Part shown: piece by piece, positions 7,904-16,362 of the stretch
Layout of the letters: every line of letters starts with the position of its first letter
How positions within the stretch are numbered: the first letter of the stretch is position 1
Source of the DNA: Neptunomonas japonica JAMM 1380
GTDB taxonomy: Bacteria; Pseudomonadota; Gammaproteobacteria; Pseudomonadales; Balneatricaceae
NCBI RefSeq assembly: GCF_016592555.1
Contig: NZ_AP014546.1
Span: 1,994,501-2,058,500 of the forward strand
DNA length: 64,000 nucleotides
Reading direction: 5' to 3'
The notes under the pieces: generated by a model
Told to the model about the DNA's origin: nothing
Databases searched by the model: none
What the model saw: only the letters and a program-made list of their open reading frames with translations
Position numbers and translations under genes: made by a program

Positions 7904-9295
7904 ATGAGTAAAATTCAATGTATTTCGCCAATTGATGGCAGTATGTATGCAGAGCGTCCTGTAGCTGATGCAGAGCAAGTGGCTACACTATTTGCGCGCA
8001 GCAAAACAGCACAGCATAGTTGGGCGCAGTTAACGGTTGCACAGCGTTGTGAGTTTTGCAGTACAGCGGTAGATGCCATGGTGAGTATGAAAGAGCGCAT
8101 AGCGCAAGAGTTAGCATGGCAAATGGGGCGGCCTATAAGTCAGGGCCCCGGTGAAGTAGGCGGCTTAGAAGAGCGGGCCCGTCATATGATATCTATTGCT
8201 GAAGCCTCGTTACAGCCACTGGATCCAGGCGAAAAACCTGGGTTTGTCCGCAAAATAAGCCACGAGCCATTAGGTGTGGTTATGACGATTGCACCGTGGA
8301 ATTTTCCCTTTATGACAGCATTAAACTCTGTGATTCCTGCTTTATTAGCGGGTAACACTGTAGTGCTCAAACACGCAGCAAATACCTTGTTGGTTGCCGA
8401 ACGCATACAAGATGCATTTGATAAGGCTTGCCTTCCCGAAGGCGTGTTCCAGCATATTGTGCTGGATCACTCCACTACCAGTGAGTTGATCGGTTCAGGC
8501 AATGTTGACATGGTGTGCTTCACAGGTTCAGTTGGTGGTGGTAAAGCAATGGAGGAGGCCGCCGCAGGGCAGTTTATTCCACTGGGTTTGGAGTTAGGGG
8601 GGAAAGATCCTGCTTATGTGCGCGCAGATTGTAACCTTTCTTACACTATTGAAAATTTGGCAGATGGTGCTTTCTTTAATAGCGGGCAGTCATGTTGCAG
8701 TATAGAGCGCATTTATGTTCACGAGAGTATTCATGATGAGCTTGTTGCTGGCTTAGCTACGGTAGGGCAAGCATATGTGTTGGGAAACCCTCTAGAGGCT
8801 ACGACTAATCTTGGCCCTATGATCAGCCCCGCGGCTGCAGACTTTGTGCGAAAGCAAGTAGCTGATGCGGTAGCAGCCGGGGCTAAAACCCACGTAGATA
8901 CCAGCCAATTTACGTTGGATCAACCGGGTTCGGCATATATGGCACCACAGGTGCTATCTGATGTAACACACGAGATGTCTATCATGATGGATGAGAGCTT
9001 TGGTCCCGTGGTTGGTGTTATTAAAGTATCCAGTGATGATGAAGCCATTGCGCTAATGAATGACTCTGATTTTGGTTTAACCGCTGGTATCTGGACAGAA
9101 GACCTTGATGCAGCAGAGCGCATCGCGCCTCAGCTAGAAACAGGCACAGTATTCATGAACCGTTGTGACTACTTAGACCCTGCACTCGCGTGGACAGGAG
9201 TGAAAGATACCGGGCGTGGTTGCTCGTTATCGGCTATGGGTTTTGATGCACTCACACGTCCTAAAAGTTTTCACTTTAAAACATCCACTGATTAA
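7904..9295 (+). CDS. NAD(P)-dependent aldehyde dehydrogenase
   Basis: This 463-residue enzyme has the full ALDH layout: APWNFPFMTALNSVIPAL with the conserved Asn, the nucleotide loop FTGSVGGGKAM, the general base in LGLELGGKDP (E230) and the catalytic cysteine in NSGQSCCSIERIY (C264/C265, two adjacent cysteines). It probably oxidises the aldehyde made by the GMC enzyme downstream to the matching acid. It lies 87 bases after the ligase gene and 29 before the GMC gene, on the same strand. It is slightly short for the family but not truncated at any motif. Confidence 0.9.
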   Translation: MSKIQCISPIDGSMYAERPVADAEQVATLFARSKTAQHSWAQLTVAQRCEFCSTAVDAMVSMKERIAQELAWQMGRPISQGPGEVGGLEERARHMISIAEASLQPLDPGEKPGFVRKISHEPLGVVMTIAPWNFPFMTALNSVIPALLAGNTVVLKHAANTLLVAERIQDAFDKACLPEGVFQHIVLDHSTTSELIGSGNVDMVCFTGSVGGGKAMEEAAAGQFIPLGLELGGKDPAYVRADCNLSYTIENLADGAFFNSGQSCCSIERIYVHESIHDELVAGLATVGQAYVLGNPLEATTNLGPMISPAAADFVRKQVADAVAAGAKTHVDTSQFTLDQPGSAYMAPQVLSDVTHEMSIMMDESFGPVVGVIKVSSDDEAIALMNDSDFGLTAGIWTEDLDAAERIAPQLETGTVFMNRCDYLDPALAWTGVKDTGRGCSLSAMGFDALTRPKSFHFKTSTD

Positions 9296-9324
9296 TGATT
9301 GTGCTGAAGTGAGGAAGATAAGCA

Positions 9325-10956
9325 ATGAAATCCTATGATTACATCATTGTTGGTGCAGGCTCATCCGGTTGCGTCGTAGCAAACCGACTCAGCGCTGATC
9401 CAAGCATTACTGTTTGCTTGATAGAGGCGGGCGGTAATGGCAAAAGCCCTTTGATATCGATCCCGGCCGGTATCTTTGGACTCTATGGGAATAAAACTTA
9501 CGACTATACCTTTGAAGGGGTACCACAGCGCCATCTCAATAACCGTACCATGATGGTTAATCGAGGTAAGGCTCTCGGTGGCTCCAGTGCCATTAATAGT
9601 ATGGTGTACATTCGTGGCAACCAGAATGATTACGATGGCTGGGCTAAGCTAGGCTGTGAAGGCTGGTCATACGCTGATGTTCTGCCACTCTTTAAGAAAA
9701 TGGAAGCGAATCAAAATGCCCAAAAGAATGAATATCACGGTTATAACGGTGAGCTGAGTGTGACTAAACCACAGGATCCTAATCCTGTGTGTGAGGTGTT
9801 TATCAAAGCAGGCGTCACTGCAGGATTACCCGAAAATAATGACTTTAACAGCGAAACGCAGCTGGGTTTGGGTATATATGATGTGAAGCAAAACAGCGGT
9901 GAGCGTGTGAGTAGCTATAGTGCATTTGTTAAGCCCGTATTATCACGAGCAAACCTCACAGTAATGACGGACTCCGAAATTGTGGCATTACAAATTGGTG
10001 ATGATACAGTCATAGGTTTAGAGGTAGAAGAAAACGGTGTCCCGCAACAACTACGCTGTAACAAAGAAGTTGTTCTTTGTGCAGGCACTATTCTTTCACC
10101 ACGGATTTTATTGGCGTCTGGCATTGGTGATAAAGCGGCATTAAATGAGCTAGGCATAGAGTGCAAACTGCACCTGCCTGGGGTGGGTGAAAACCTGCAA
10201 GACCATGTTGATAGCATGGTGACGGTTCGTTCCTCAAAATCCCAAACGATTGGTATCTCCTTAGGGACATTGTTACCGCATATTATCCCTGCACCGTTTA
10301 AGTACTGGTTAGCGCGCAAAGGTTGGTGGACCACCAATTACGTAGAAGCAGGTGGTTTTGCGAAAACAAAATTAGCTGACGCTGCCGAACCAGGTTCTGC
10401 TGATGCAGACCCAGATGTGCAGTTTCACTTTACCCCTTTGTTTCGTAGCCATCGTGGTAAAAAGTTTGAGCTTGGCCATGGGTATTCAGTATTTACCTGT
10501 GTGCTGCGCCCACGAAGCGCTGGCAGCGTAAAATTAGCCAATGATGGAACCGCACGCAATGTGCTGATCGATCATAACTTCTTTGCTGATGAGCGCGACC
10601 AAAAGGTATTAATAGAAGGGGTAAAAAAAGCCCGCAAAATTCTAGCGTCACCAGAGTTTGATCATCTACGTGGTGAAGAGATGGCTCCCGGTAAAGATGT
10701 GCAAACAGACGAGCAAATACTCGAATACCTACGCAACACCACAACAACTGTGTATCACCCCGTAGGTACCTGCAAAATGGGTATTGATGAGATGGCAGTA
10801 GTTGACCCAACAACACTTAAAGTTAAAGGGATGCGTAACCTGCGAGTAATGGATGCATCCGTGATGCCAACGTTAATAAGCGGGAATACCTCCGCACCTT
10901 CAATGATGATCGCTGAGAAAGGCGCCCAGATGATTTTGGCAGAGCGAGATGGTTAA
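9325..10956 (+). CDS. GMC-family FAD-dependent alcohol dehydrogenase (choline dehydrogenase-like)
   Basis: This 543-residue glucose-methanol-choline oxidoreductase has an N-terminal ADP-binding motif (VGAGSSGCVVANRLSAD, about 9-25), GMC signature 1 (GKALGGSSAINSMVYIRG), signature 2 (GTILSPRILLASGIG) and the catalytic histidine in VYHPVGTCKMG (H478), plus the C-terminal SGNTSAPSMMIAE. It oxidises a primary alcohol to an aldehyde. As the last gene of the operon it should feed the aldehyde dehydrogenase upstream. No BetA/BetI partners are present, so a substrate other than choline is likely; a gamma-glutamylated amino alcohol fits the set. Confidence 0.9.
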   Translation: MKSYDYIIVGAGSSGCVVANRLSADPSITVCLIEAGGNGKSPLISIPAGIFGLYGNKTYDYTFEGVPQRHLNNRTMMVNRGKALGGSSAINSMVYIRGNQNDYDGWAKLGCEGWSYADVLPLFKKMEANQNAQKNEYHGYNGELSVTKPQDPNPVCEVFIKAGVTAGLPENNDFNSETQLGLGIYDVKQNSGERVSSYSAFVKPVLSRANLTVMTDSEIVALQIGDDTVIGLEVEENGVPQQLRCNKEVVLCAGTILSPRILLASGIGDKAALNELGIECKLHLPGVGENLQDHVDSMVTVRSSKSQTIGISLGTLLPHIIPAPFKYWLARKGWWTTNYVEAGGFAKTKLADAAEPGSADADPDVQFHFTPLFRSHRGKKFELGHGYSVFTCVLRPRSAGSVKLANDGTARNVLIDHNFFADERDQKVLIEGVKKARKILASPEFDHLRGEEMAPGKDVQTDEQILEYLRNTTTTVYHPVGTCKMGIDEMAVVDPTTLKVKGMRNLRVMDASVMPTLISGNTSAPSMMIAEKGAQMILAERDG

Positions 10957-11160
10957 TCACTAAGAGGGTGCGAGATGAGTCTTTTGGTTGAAAACGCGAT
11001 GAATAGGCCAATGAATCGGTAATTGTTTCTACCATGGATGGATCTTGCACATGTTATAGCAGAAAAGTATTTTGCTGGGATCCACAACCAATACAGAAAA
11101 GGGAAGATTGCATCAGTGTGAGTTCGCTCTTATGAGTGAAGCGTGGGGAATACTTGGAAC

Positions 11161-11195
11161 AAAAAAACACCAATTATTACAATTGGTGTTTTTTT
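11161..11195. terminator. Bidirectional rho-independent terminator
   Basis: A perfect stem of AAAAAAACACCAATT and AATTGGTGTTTTTTT closes on an ATTAC loop, giving a T-run in either direction. It sits between the GMC gene and the convergent PEP-CTERM gene and can end both transcripts. Confidence 0.88.
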
Positions 11196-11209
11196 AAGAG
11201 TAATGCTCT

Positions 11210-12112
11210 TTAAAAAGATTTAGATTTTTTCTTAGATCTACGTGATGCTAAACCTAGCACTCCAAGTGCAAAAAGAGCCATTGTAGATGGTTCAGATACA
11301 TCTGTAGGAATATCTACAGTATCCAATCTGTCACCCATAATATAATGATAATCAAAACTGACTGCTTCAGAAGCGTTAAGAGAACCAATGTTAAATGCTA
11401 AGCCTATTGCATTGTCGCCATTCCCTGCATCATTAGCCGCTAAATAATTAGCAGGGTCAAAGCTCCAAGGTGATGTGATTCCCGTATTGTGAGTAACCGA
11501 AGAGTCACTATATAAACCAAGTGTTAATCCTGAAAGAGTGCCAACAGAGTGGACCCAGTCCTGTGGCAATAAACTGCCGAAACCACGTCCGTTATTTGTT
11601 CTTGCGCTCCCCCCAGGATAGTTATCTGGATCAGGATCTATTGCTCTTAAAAAGCTTAAACCGGTTAAATTAGTCAAAGCAGTAATGGTCGTAGTAAAAC
11701 TTACTCGTTCGTCACCATTATTAAAATAAGTATCAGTTGAAATACTAAAGAGTGAACCGAATATACCTGACCAGTTAACTGCATTATTATAGGCACTTGT
11801 ACCTGAAATATCGGAAAGAGTACCTGATATGTCAAACCCACTAGCATTGTTGTTAGTTAAAAGGCCGCTTTGATCACTATCAACACTGAATATTTCCCAA
11901 GGGCTACCAGGTGTAAGGTAATCAAGTCCAAATGTACCTGTCCCAGTGGCGTCATGTAAAAGACCTGGTGAGGTATTTCCACCAAACCCTAACGTACCAT
12001 CGTCACTAATAGCGGTTTTTACAAAATCGCCTTGTAAAACTATCGGAGCAGCATTTGCAGTTGATATATATGGTGAAACAATTAACGCTGTAATTAATAG
12101 CTTAGATTTCAT
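11210..12112 (-). CDS. PEP-CTERM sorting-domain secreted protein
   Basis: This 300-residue exported protein has a signal peptide (MKSKLLITALIVSPYISTANA) and a C-terminal PEP-CTERM anchor: SEPSTMALFALGVLGLASRR, then a basic tail (KKKSK). In other bacteria this tripartite signal is cut by an exosortase linked to exopolysaccharide export. The body is low-complexity beta-type sequence rich in Ser, Thr, Asn, Gly and Asp, with DPDPDNYPGGS-like turns, and has no recognisable enzyme motif. AAGGA 6 bases before the ATG supports the start. No exosortase or polysaccharide genes are in the window, so the machinery must be elsewhere. Confidence 0.85.
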   Translation of the reverse strand: MKSKLLITALIVSPYISTANAAPIVLQGDFVKTAISDDGTLGFGGNTSPGLLHDATGTGTFGLDYLTPGSPWEIFSVDSDQSGLLTNNNASGFDISGTLSDISGTSAYNNAVNWSGIFGSLFSISTDTYFNNGDERVSFTTTITALTNLTGLSFLRAIDPDPDNYPGGSARTNNGRGFGSLLPQDWVHSVGTLSGLTLGLYSDSSVTHNTGITSPWSFDPANYLAANDAGNGDNAIGLAFNIGSLNASEAVSFDYHYIMGDRLDTVDIPTDVSEPSTMALFALGVLGLASRRSKKKSKSF

Positions 12113-12641
12113 TTGAATTCCTTATCAATTTTTTTGCTTTTAAATTTAGTGATTAATAGTTAATAAAATACTTCTGCCGTTAAGGCAATATTCATACCAA
12201 TTAAAAAATATTGAATGATTTCAATGTAATGATAATCCATGGAAAGTGTTAACTCAGCTATATTGTAAAATATCCTGACCTTACTCTGTTCATGGATTAA
12301 TGGACTGCTCAAGTGTAGAAGAGCATCTTCTCAAGGTCTGCACTTATGACGTCCGGTTTCTCTCAGGTAAGTAATCATAATTAAGTCCTTGCCATTCGCT
12401 AAAAGTTAACATTTAAAACCGCTATGAACGGTAACCTTCTCATAAGGATCTTTACCTCATTTCTTGCGGACATACGCAAAGCGTTGCTACCGCACAATTT
12501 ACTCGCAGACCTTGATATCATGTCTTCTCGCTTACAGTGCTTATAAGGTTCTTCAATCTGCTGTGCTTAAAATTATAGAATGTGCGGATGCTAATTCTGT
12601 GATGGCAATTGAAGGCGTACCAATTAAAAAAACGGCGTGAT
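12113..12641. other. 529-base non-coding stretch with a possible gene remnant
   Basis: The first 200 bases are AT-rich and should hold the promoter of the PEP-CTERM gene. From 12446 to 12640 the plus strand is open in one frame without a start codon. Its last 34 codons look protein-like (VLQSAVLKIIECADANSVMA, then IEGVPIKKTA and a stop), ending two bases before the esterase ATG. This could be the 3' remnant of a lost gene or chance. I cannot name it and see no terminal repeats or transposase. Confidence 0.35.
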
Positions 12642-13133
12642 ATGAAAGTATATTTTTCACATGGTAAAGAAAGCGGCCCTTGGGGCAGTAAAATCAAAAG
12701 GCTTGCTAGCTGTGCTGAAAAGCATGGCTGCGCTGTTGAGAGTGTCGACTACTCAGATATTGTAGACCCTGATCTTAGGGTTAATCGCCTATTAAACGTA
12801 TTGAAAGATGAAAAAGATGATTTCTTGCTTGTAGGCTCAAGCATGGGAGGATACGTTTCTGTGGTCGCTGCAGAACAGGTTGATACAAAAGGGGTGTTTT
12901 TATTAGCGCCCGCTCTATTTGTGCCAGGTTATAAAAAGCAAAGCTATGAGAGTAAAGCTTACATAGAAATTGTTCATGGTTGGTCTGATGAAGTTATTGC
13001 TCCAGAAAATTCGATTAAATTTGCAAAAGATATTCACTGCTCATTACATTTGATTGCTGGAGATCACCGGCTTAATTCTTCTATTGAAGTTGTTGAAAAG
13101 TTTTTTGTGCAGTTTCTAGTTTCTCGTACATAA
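12642..13133 (+). CDS. YqiA/YcfP-like alpha/beta-fold esterase
   Basis: This 163-residue small alpha/beta hydrolase has a nucleophile elbow GSSMGGY, a likely catalytic aspartate in HGWSDEVIAPENS and a histidine in IAGDHRLNSS near the C-terminus, in the order expected for the YqiA/YcfP (UPF0227) group. Such proteins hydrolyse small esters; the physiological substrate is unknown. I use the ATG at 12642; a TTG at 12609 would add 11 residues but lies in the putative remnant region. The ribosome site is weak. It stands alone in an AT-rich accessory stretch. Confidence 0.75.
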   Translation: MKVYFSHGKESGPWGSKIKRLASCAEKHGCAVESVDYSDIVDPDLRVNRLLNVLKDEKDDFLLVGSSMGGYVSVVAAEQVDTKGVFLLAPALFVPGYKKQSYESKAYIEIVHGWSDEVIAPENSIKFAKDIHCSLHLIAGDHRLNSSIEVVEKFFVQFLVSRT

Positions 13134-13465
13134 CATATATAGCTTTCGTAAATAATCCAAGACACTCTTAATACGGCTTCGTCAGATTATCCATAGAGCA
13201 GCCATTAGGTTAACTACTTTTGTGATGGGTAAATAAATTTTTGACGCTTTCTGTTCCGCAGGCCTTTACCGGTTATGGTGATGTAGCACATGGAGTCAAC
13301 TAGTTCTTTATTGCCATCAGGTCTCATACTTGCCTAATAAATTACTATTTATTGGTATGTTGTATACTGCCACAAGGAGGTGATTCAATTAGGTAAGATC
13401 AATAGGTGAATTAAAAACCATATAACGATGCGATAAGTATTATTAGATTATCTTTGGAGGTAATT
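13134..13465. other. 332-base intergenic region with an orphan ribosome-binding sequence
   Basis: No gene is evident here. AAGGAGGTGAT at 13374-13384 is an unusually complete anti-16S match, but no start codon with a usable frame follows within 15 bases, and the next gene begins 80 bases later with its own GGAGG. It may be a remnant of a lost small gene or part of the leader of the lipoprotein gene. Confidence 0.4.
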
Positions 13466-13843
13466 ATGAATACGAGATCAATAGGCGTTGCGTCATTCAT
13501 AGCTGCGGCTATCTTCATTACGGGATGCCAACACAATCCTACTTCAACTGCTCCCACCAAGAGCTTTGTTATCATTGGTGAATCATCAGCTACCGGTGTT
13601 GATGCAGCCCAAGAACTCCAATTAGCAATCAATAGAACACAAACAGTTGGCTGTAAAGCTATCTCTGTAGGTGGCTATGGTGCAGGAGGTGAGGGGATGA
13701 TACTTGGTATAGCCGCACTCATTAGTTGCCCAACAGGTGTGCATATTATCCCGACGGGTTTTCCTTATGATGCAAATACTGGTCGTAAAATCCCGGTTGA
13801 TCCAGCGGCCGTGTTACCACCACCGTTGTCGCCTGTACCTTAA
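13466..13843 (+). CDS. Small lipoprotein of unknown function
   Basis: This 125-residue protein has a lipoprotein signal peptide ending in the lipobox FITGC (Cys about residue 21), so it should be lipid-anchored in the envelope. The mature part contains VIIGESSATGVDAAQELQLA, a glycine-rich segment (GGYGAGGEGM), two further cysteines and a proline-rich tail (AAVLPPPLSPVP). I recognise no family. The ATG at 13466 has a strong GGAGG 5 bases upstream; the in-frame TTG at 13454 is less likely. It has no operon partner. Confidence 0.65.
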   Translation: MNTRSIGVASFIAAAIFITGCQHNPTSTAPTKSFVIIGESSATGVDAAQELQLAINRTQTVGCKAISVGGYGAGGEGMILGIAALISCPTGVHIIPTGFPYDANTGRKIPVDPAAVLPPPLSPVP

Positions 13844-14156
13844 TGGACAGGGTGAAAGTTATTGTTTGAGGTGTGTAAGCTGAGTTTGGCTGTTTTTTGT
13901 GGTTACTTTCACTGCCATAAAAAATAGCCTTTTATACTATCTATTAGTCTATTTACTAAGTACGAATAGCCAAGCTTTGTGAGTGCTGGCTAAACACTGA
14001 ACAAAAATGTTACAACTTTGATCTGTTTTGTTATTGTGAGAGTGGCTGTAATACAACCAAAATAAGTGCATCTACTTATTCTTTGTTGAACGATGTGCTT
14101 AGTTACCGAAGCACGTCGTTTTTAGAAGGACACAATAAAAACAACAGGCCTAGACA
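13844..14156. other. 313-base intergenic region upstream of the acyl-CoA ligase
   Basis: This region contains no gene I can support. It is AT-rich with a few short inverted repeats and ends in a terminator-like hairpin at 14089-14123, just before the acyl-CoA ligase start. Confidence 0.4.
14089..14123 (+). terminator. Terminator-like hairpin in the leader of the acyl-CoA ligase gene
   Basis: AACGATGTGCTT (14089-14100) pairs with AAGCACGTCGTT (14109-14120) with one T-G pair, and a short T-run follows. It ends about 33 bases before the ATG at 14157. It could end transcription from upstream or act as an attenuator of the ligase. Confidence 0.5.
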
Positions 14157-15800
14157 ATGAAAACTAAAATACTCGACCCCTCTCAGAATGCCCATCAATC
14201 TCCGTTACTGATTAAAAGCTTACTGCTCTCTGGTCAGCGATACGAACCAAATCACGAAATTGTCTATAGTGATGTTTTGCGTTATGACTATAAAACGCTT
14301 AACCAGCGTATCTGTAAGTTAGCTAATGTATTAACAGAAGCTGGAGTGCAGGCAGGCGATACGGTGGCAGTGATGGATTGGGATAGCCATCGTTATTTAG
14401 AGGCTTATTTTGCGGTGCCCATGATTGGTGCGGTATTACATCATGTGAATGTACGTTTGAGTCTTGATCAGATCATCTACACGATGGATCATGCCGAAGA
14501 TAACTATGTGTTGGTACATGATGACTTTCTCATTTTAGCTGAGCAGTTTGGCGAGCAAATTCCAAGTGTGCGTGGTTACGTGCAGTTATCAGATAAGGCA
14601 AATGCTGCACAAACTAGTTTAAATACCTTGGGTGAGTATGAGGCATTGTTGGCTAGCGCATCTGCTCAGTATGATTTCCCAGATTTTGATGAGAACTCAA
14701 TAGCGACTACTTTTTATACTACCGGTACTACGGGGAATCCAAAAGGCGTTTACTTTTCGCACCGCCAGCTCGTGTTACATACATTGAATATGGCTGCGAC
14801 GTTAGGCTGTTACGAAGGTCAGCCTTTGTTGCGCTCAAACGATGTCTATATGCCGATGACACCGATGTTCCATGTGCATGCGTGGGGTGTTCCTTACACG
14901 GCAACCATGCTAGGTATTAAGCAAGTGTATCCGGGCCGCTATGAACCAAATAAGCTGGTTGAGCTGTTTGCCAAAGAGAAGGTGACTTTTTCGCATGGTG
15001 TCCCCACAGTCTTACAGATGATTCTTGATAGTGATGCCGCTAAAACGACCGACTTAACGGGTTGGAAAATGCTTACTGGCGGTAGTGCGCCAACCTTGGG
15101 TATGGCGAAGCATATGGCAGAACGGGGCATTGAGTTTTTCACCGCTTATGGTATGTCTGAAACCTGCCCACTATTAACGGCGACCTATTTACATCATGAT
15201 GATCTTGCTCAACCCATGGAAGAGCAAATGTCTGAGAGGATTAAAACCGGTGTGCCAGTTGGCTTGGTTGATCTGCGCATTGTAGACCCGGCGGGTAACG
15301 AGGTTATCCATGATGGAGAAGCGATGGGTGAGGTTGTAGTACGTGCACCGTGGTTAACACAGGGCTATTACAAAGAACCCGAAAAAAGTGATGAGCTCTG
15401 GGAAAACGGCTGGTTACATACCGGAGATGTGGCTTCTATATCACCTGATGGTACGTTAGAGATTAAAGACCGTATTAAGGATGTGATTAAGACCGGTGGT
15501 GAGTGGATCTCTTCTCTAGAATTAGAAAATCTGATTAGCCAAAGTGAAGCGGTGAATCAGGTCGCTGTTGTAGGTGTACCCGATGTACGTTGGGGGGAGC
15601 GTCCGTTTGCGATGATTGTTCCTGCAGAAGGTCACTCAATTGATGCGGAGGATATTCATAAGCATCTTCAGCAATATGTGGCGAGTGGCCAAATTGCTAA
15701 GTGGGCTATTCCTGAGCGTGTCAGTATTGTTGACGAGATACCTAAAACCAGTGTTGGTAAGATCAATAAGAAATTGATTCGTGATCAAGTCGATAACTAA
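14157..15800 (+). CDS. Fatty acyl-CoA ligase (AMP-forming, AlkK/DmdB-like)
   Basis: This 547-residue member of the ANL adenylating superfamily has the P-loop [11 protein letters not shown], the core motif YGMSETCP, the hinge and catalytic segment [10 protein letters not shown] with [17 protein letters not shown], and the C-terminal lysine in [11 protein letters not shown]. It activates a carboxylic acid to its CoA thioester through an acyl-AMP. The sequence most resembles medium-chain ligases of the AlkK type and the related methylmercaptopropionate ligases (DmdB); the chain preference cannot be read here. It is monocistronic, with a hairpin upstream and a terminator downstream. Confidence 0.88.
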   Translation: MKTKILDPSQNAHQSPLLIKSLLLSGQRYEPNHEIVYSDVLRYDYKTLNQRICKLANVLTEAGVQAGDTVAVMDWDSHRYLEAYFAVPMIGAVLHHVNVRLSLDQIIYTMDHAEDNYVLVHDDFLILAEQFGEQIPSVRGYVQLSDKANAAQTSLNTLGEYEALLASASAQYDFPDFDENSIATTFYTTGTTGNPKGVYFSHRQLVLHTLNMAATLGCYEGQPLLRSNDVYMPMTPMFHVHAWGVPYTATMLGIKQVYPGRYEPNKLVELFAKEKVTFSHGVPTVLQMILDSDAAKTTDLTGWKMLTGGSAPTLGMAKHMAERGIEFFTAYGMSETCPLLTATYLHHDDLAQPMEEQMSERIKTGVPVGLVDLRIVDPAGNEVIHDGEAMGEVVVRAPWLTQGYYKEPEKSDELWENGWLHTGDVASISPDGTLEIKDRIKDVIKTGGEWISSLELENLISQSEAVNQVAVVGVPDVRWGERPFAMIVPAEGHSIDAEDIHKHLQQYVASGQIAKWAIPERVSIVDEIPKTSVGKINKKLIRDQVDN

Positions 15801-15868
15801 TTAAATGCAAACTATTTAAGCGCTTCATAAAGCCAGTTAATTGTAATAGTTATTTTTTACTTCCTCTC

Positions 15869-15896
15869 AAGCGCGTTTTACGCGCTTGTTTTTTAT
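15869..15896 (+). terminator. Rho-independent terminator of the acyl-CoA ligase gene
   Basis: AAGCGCG and CGCGCTT form a 7-bp GC-rich stem with a TTTTA loop, followed by GTTTTTTAT. It lies 69 bases after the ligase stop. Confidence 0.85.
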
Positions 15897-15964
15897 CAGC
15901 CTTGATAAAAATCATAGATGAATAGAATGCGGTTTATCGTTAAATTTATTCATGACTTTTGATG

Positions 15965-15993
15965 TTGACCCCACAGGTTCATCTCCCTAGAAT
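15965..15993 (+). promoter_or_regulatory. Sigma70-type promoter of the cobalamin operon
   Basis: TTGACC (15965-15970) and TAGAAT (15988-15993) are separated by exactly 17 bases. This predicts a transcript start near 16000, immediately before the cobalamin riboswitch, which supports the assignment. Confidence 0.75.
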
Positions 15994-16004
15994 GCACACA
16001 GTTT

Positions 16005-16205
16005 TTGGTAATCCTGTTTTAAATCGGGATTTTAAACGGGAAGTTGGTGCGTTCAGCTTTAGCAAGCAAAGCCAACACTGCCCCCGCAACGGTAATCGAG
16101 TTAAGGCATTACAAAAGCCACTGTGTCATACATGGGAAGGCGTAATGTTGGGATAATTATCCTCTCGTAAGTCCGGAGACCGGCCACAAACATTACTCAG
16201 TCGGC
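16005..16205 (+). ncRNA. Cobalamin (AdoCbl) riboswitch
   Basis: The leader shows the conserved blocks of the B12 element in order: ACGGGAAGTTGGTG, TGCCCCCGCAACGGTAAT (about 16079-16096), GCCACTGTGT, TGGGAAGGCG and the B12 box AAGTCCGGAGACCGGCC (16169-16185). Binding of adenosylcobalamin should shut down expression of the downstream receptor gene and probably the whole biosynthetic operon. The end of the expression platform, between 16205 and the btuB start, is not sharply defined; I see no clear terminator, so translational control is more likely. Confidence 0.96.
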
Positions 16206-16362
16206 ATAGCGGAGGGCTAATGCAACGGTGCACATTCTTGTCGTTTCAGTTCTAGCTTGCTAGTGCCTGCTTTGCGGTTGTCGTGTTTCTGTTCATTCCT
16301 GCTCGTTAATGCCATTAATTTTATTGGCGTGCGGCGGGCACGTACAGGACACCATCTGAACC

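Noticed and set aside
9325..10956. Choline dehydrogenase betA
   Set aside because: The family fits, but there is no betB/betI/betT context and the operon includes a glutamyl ligase and an amidohydrolase, which choline oxidation does not need.
10974..11021. Short frame (MSLLVENAMNRPMNR) after the GMC gene
   Set aside because: Only 15 codons, no similarity recognised and no conserved features. Probably chance near the end of the operon.
12113..12641. Insertion sequence or integron attC site
   Set aside because: I looked for terminal inverted repeats, a transposase fragment and attC core sites and found none that I could support.
13374..13385. Fragment of a 16S rRNA 3' end on the minus strand
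   Set aside because: Only about 11-12 bases match the 16S tail and nothing upstream resembles rRNA, so it is treated as an orphan ribosome-site match instead.
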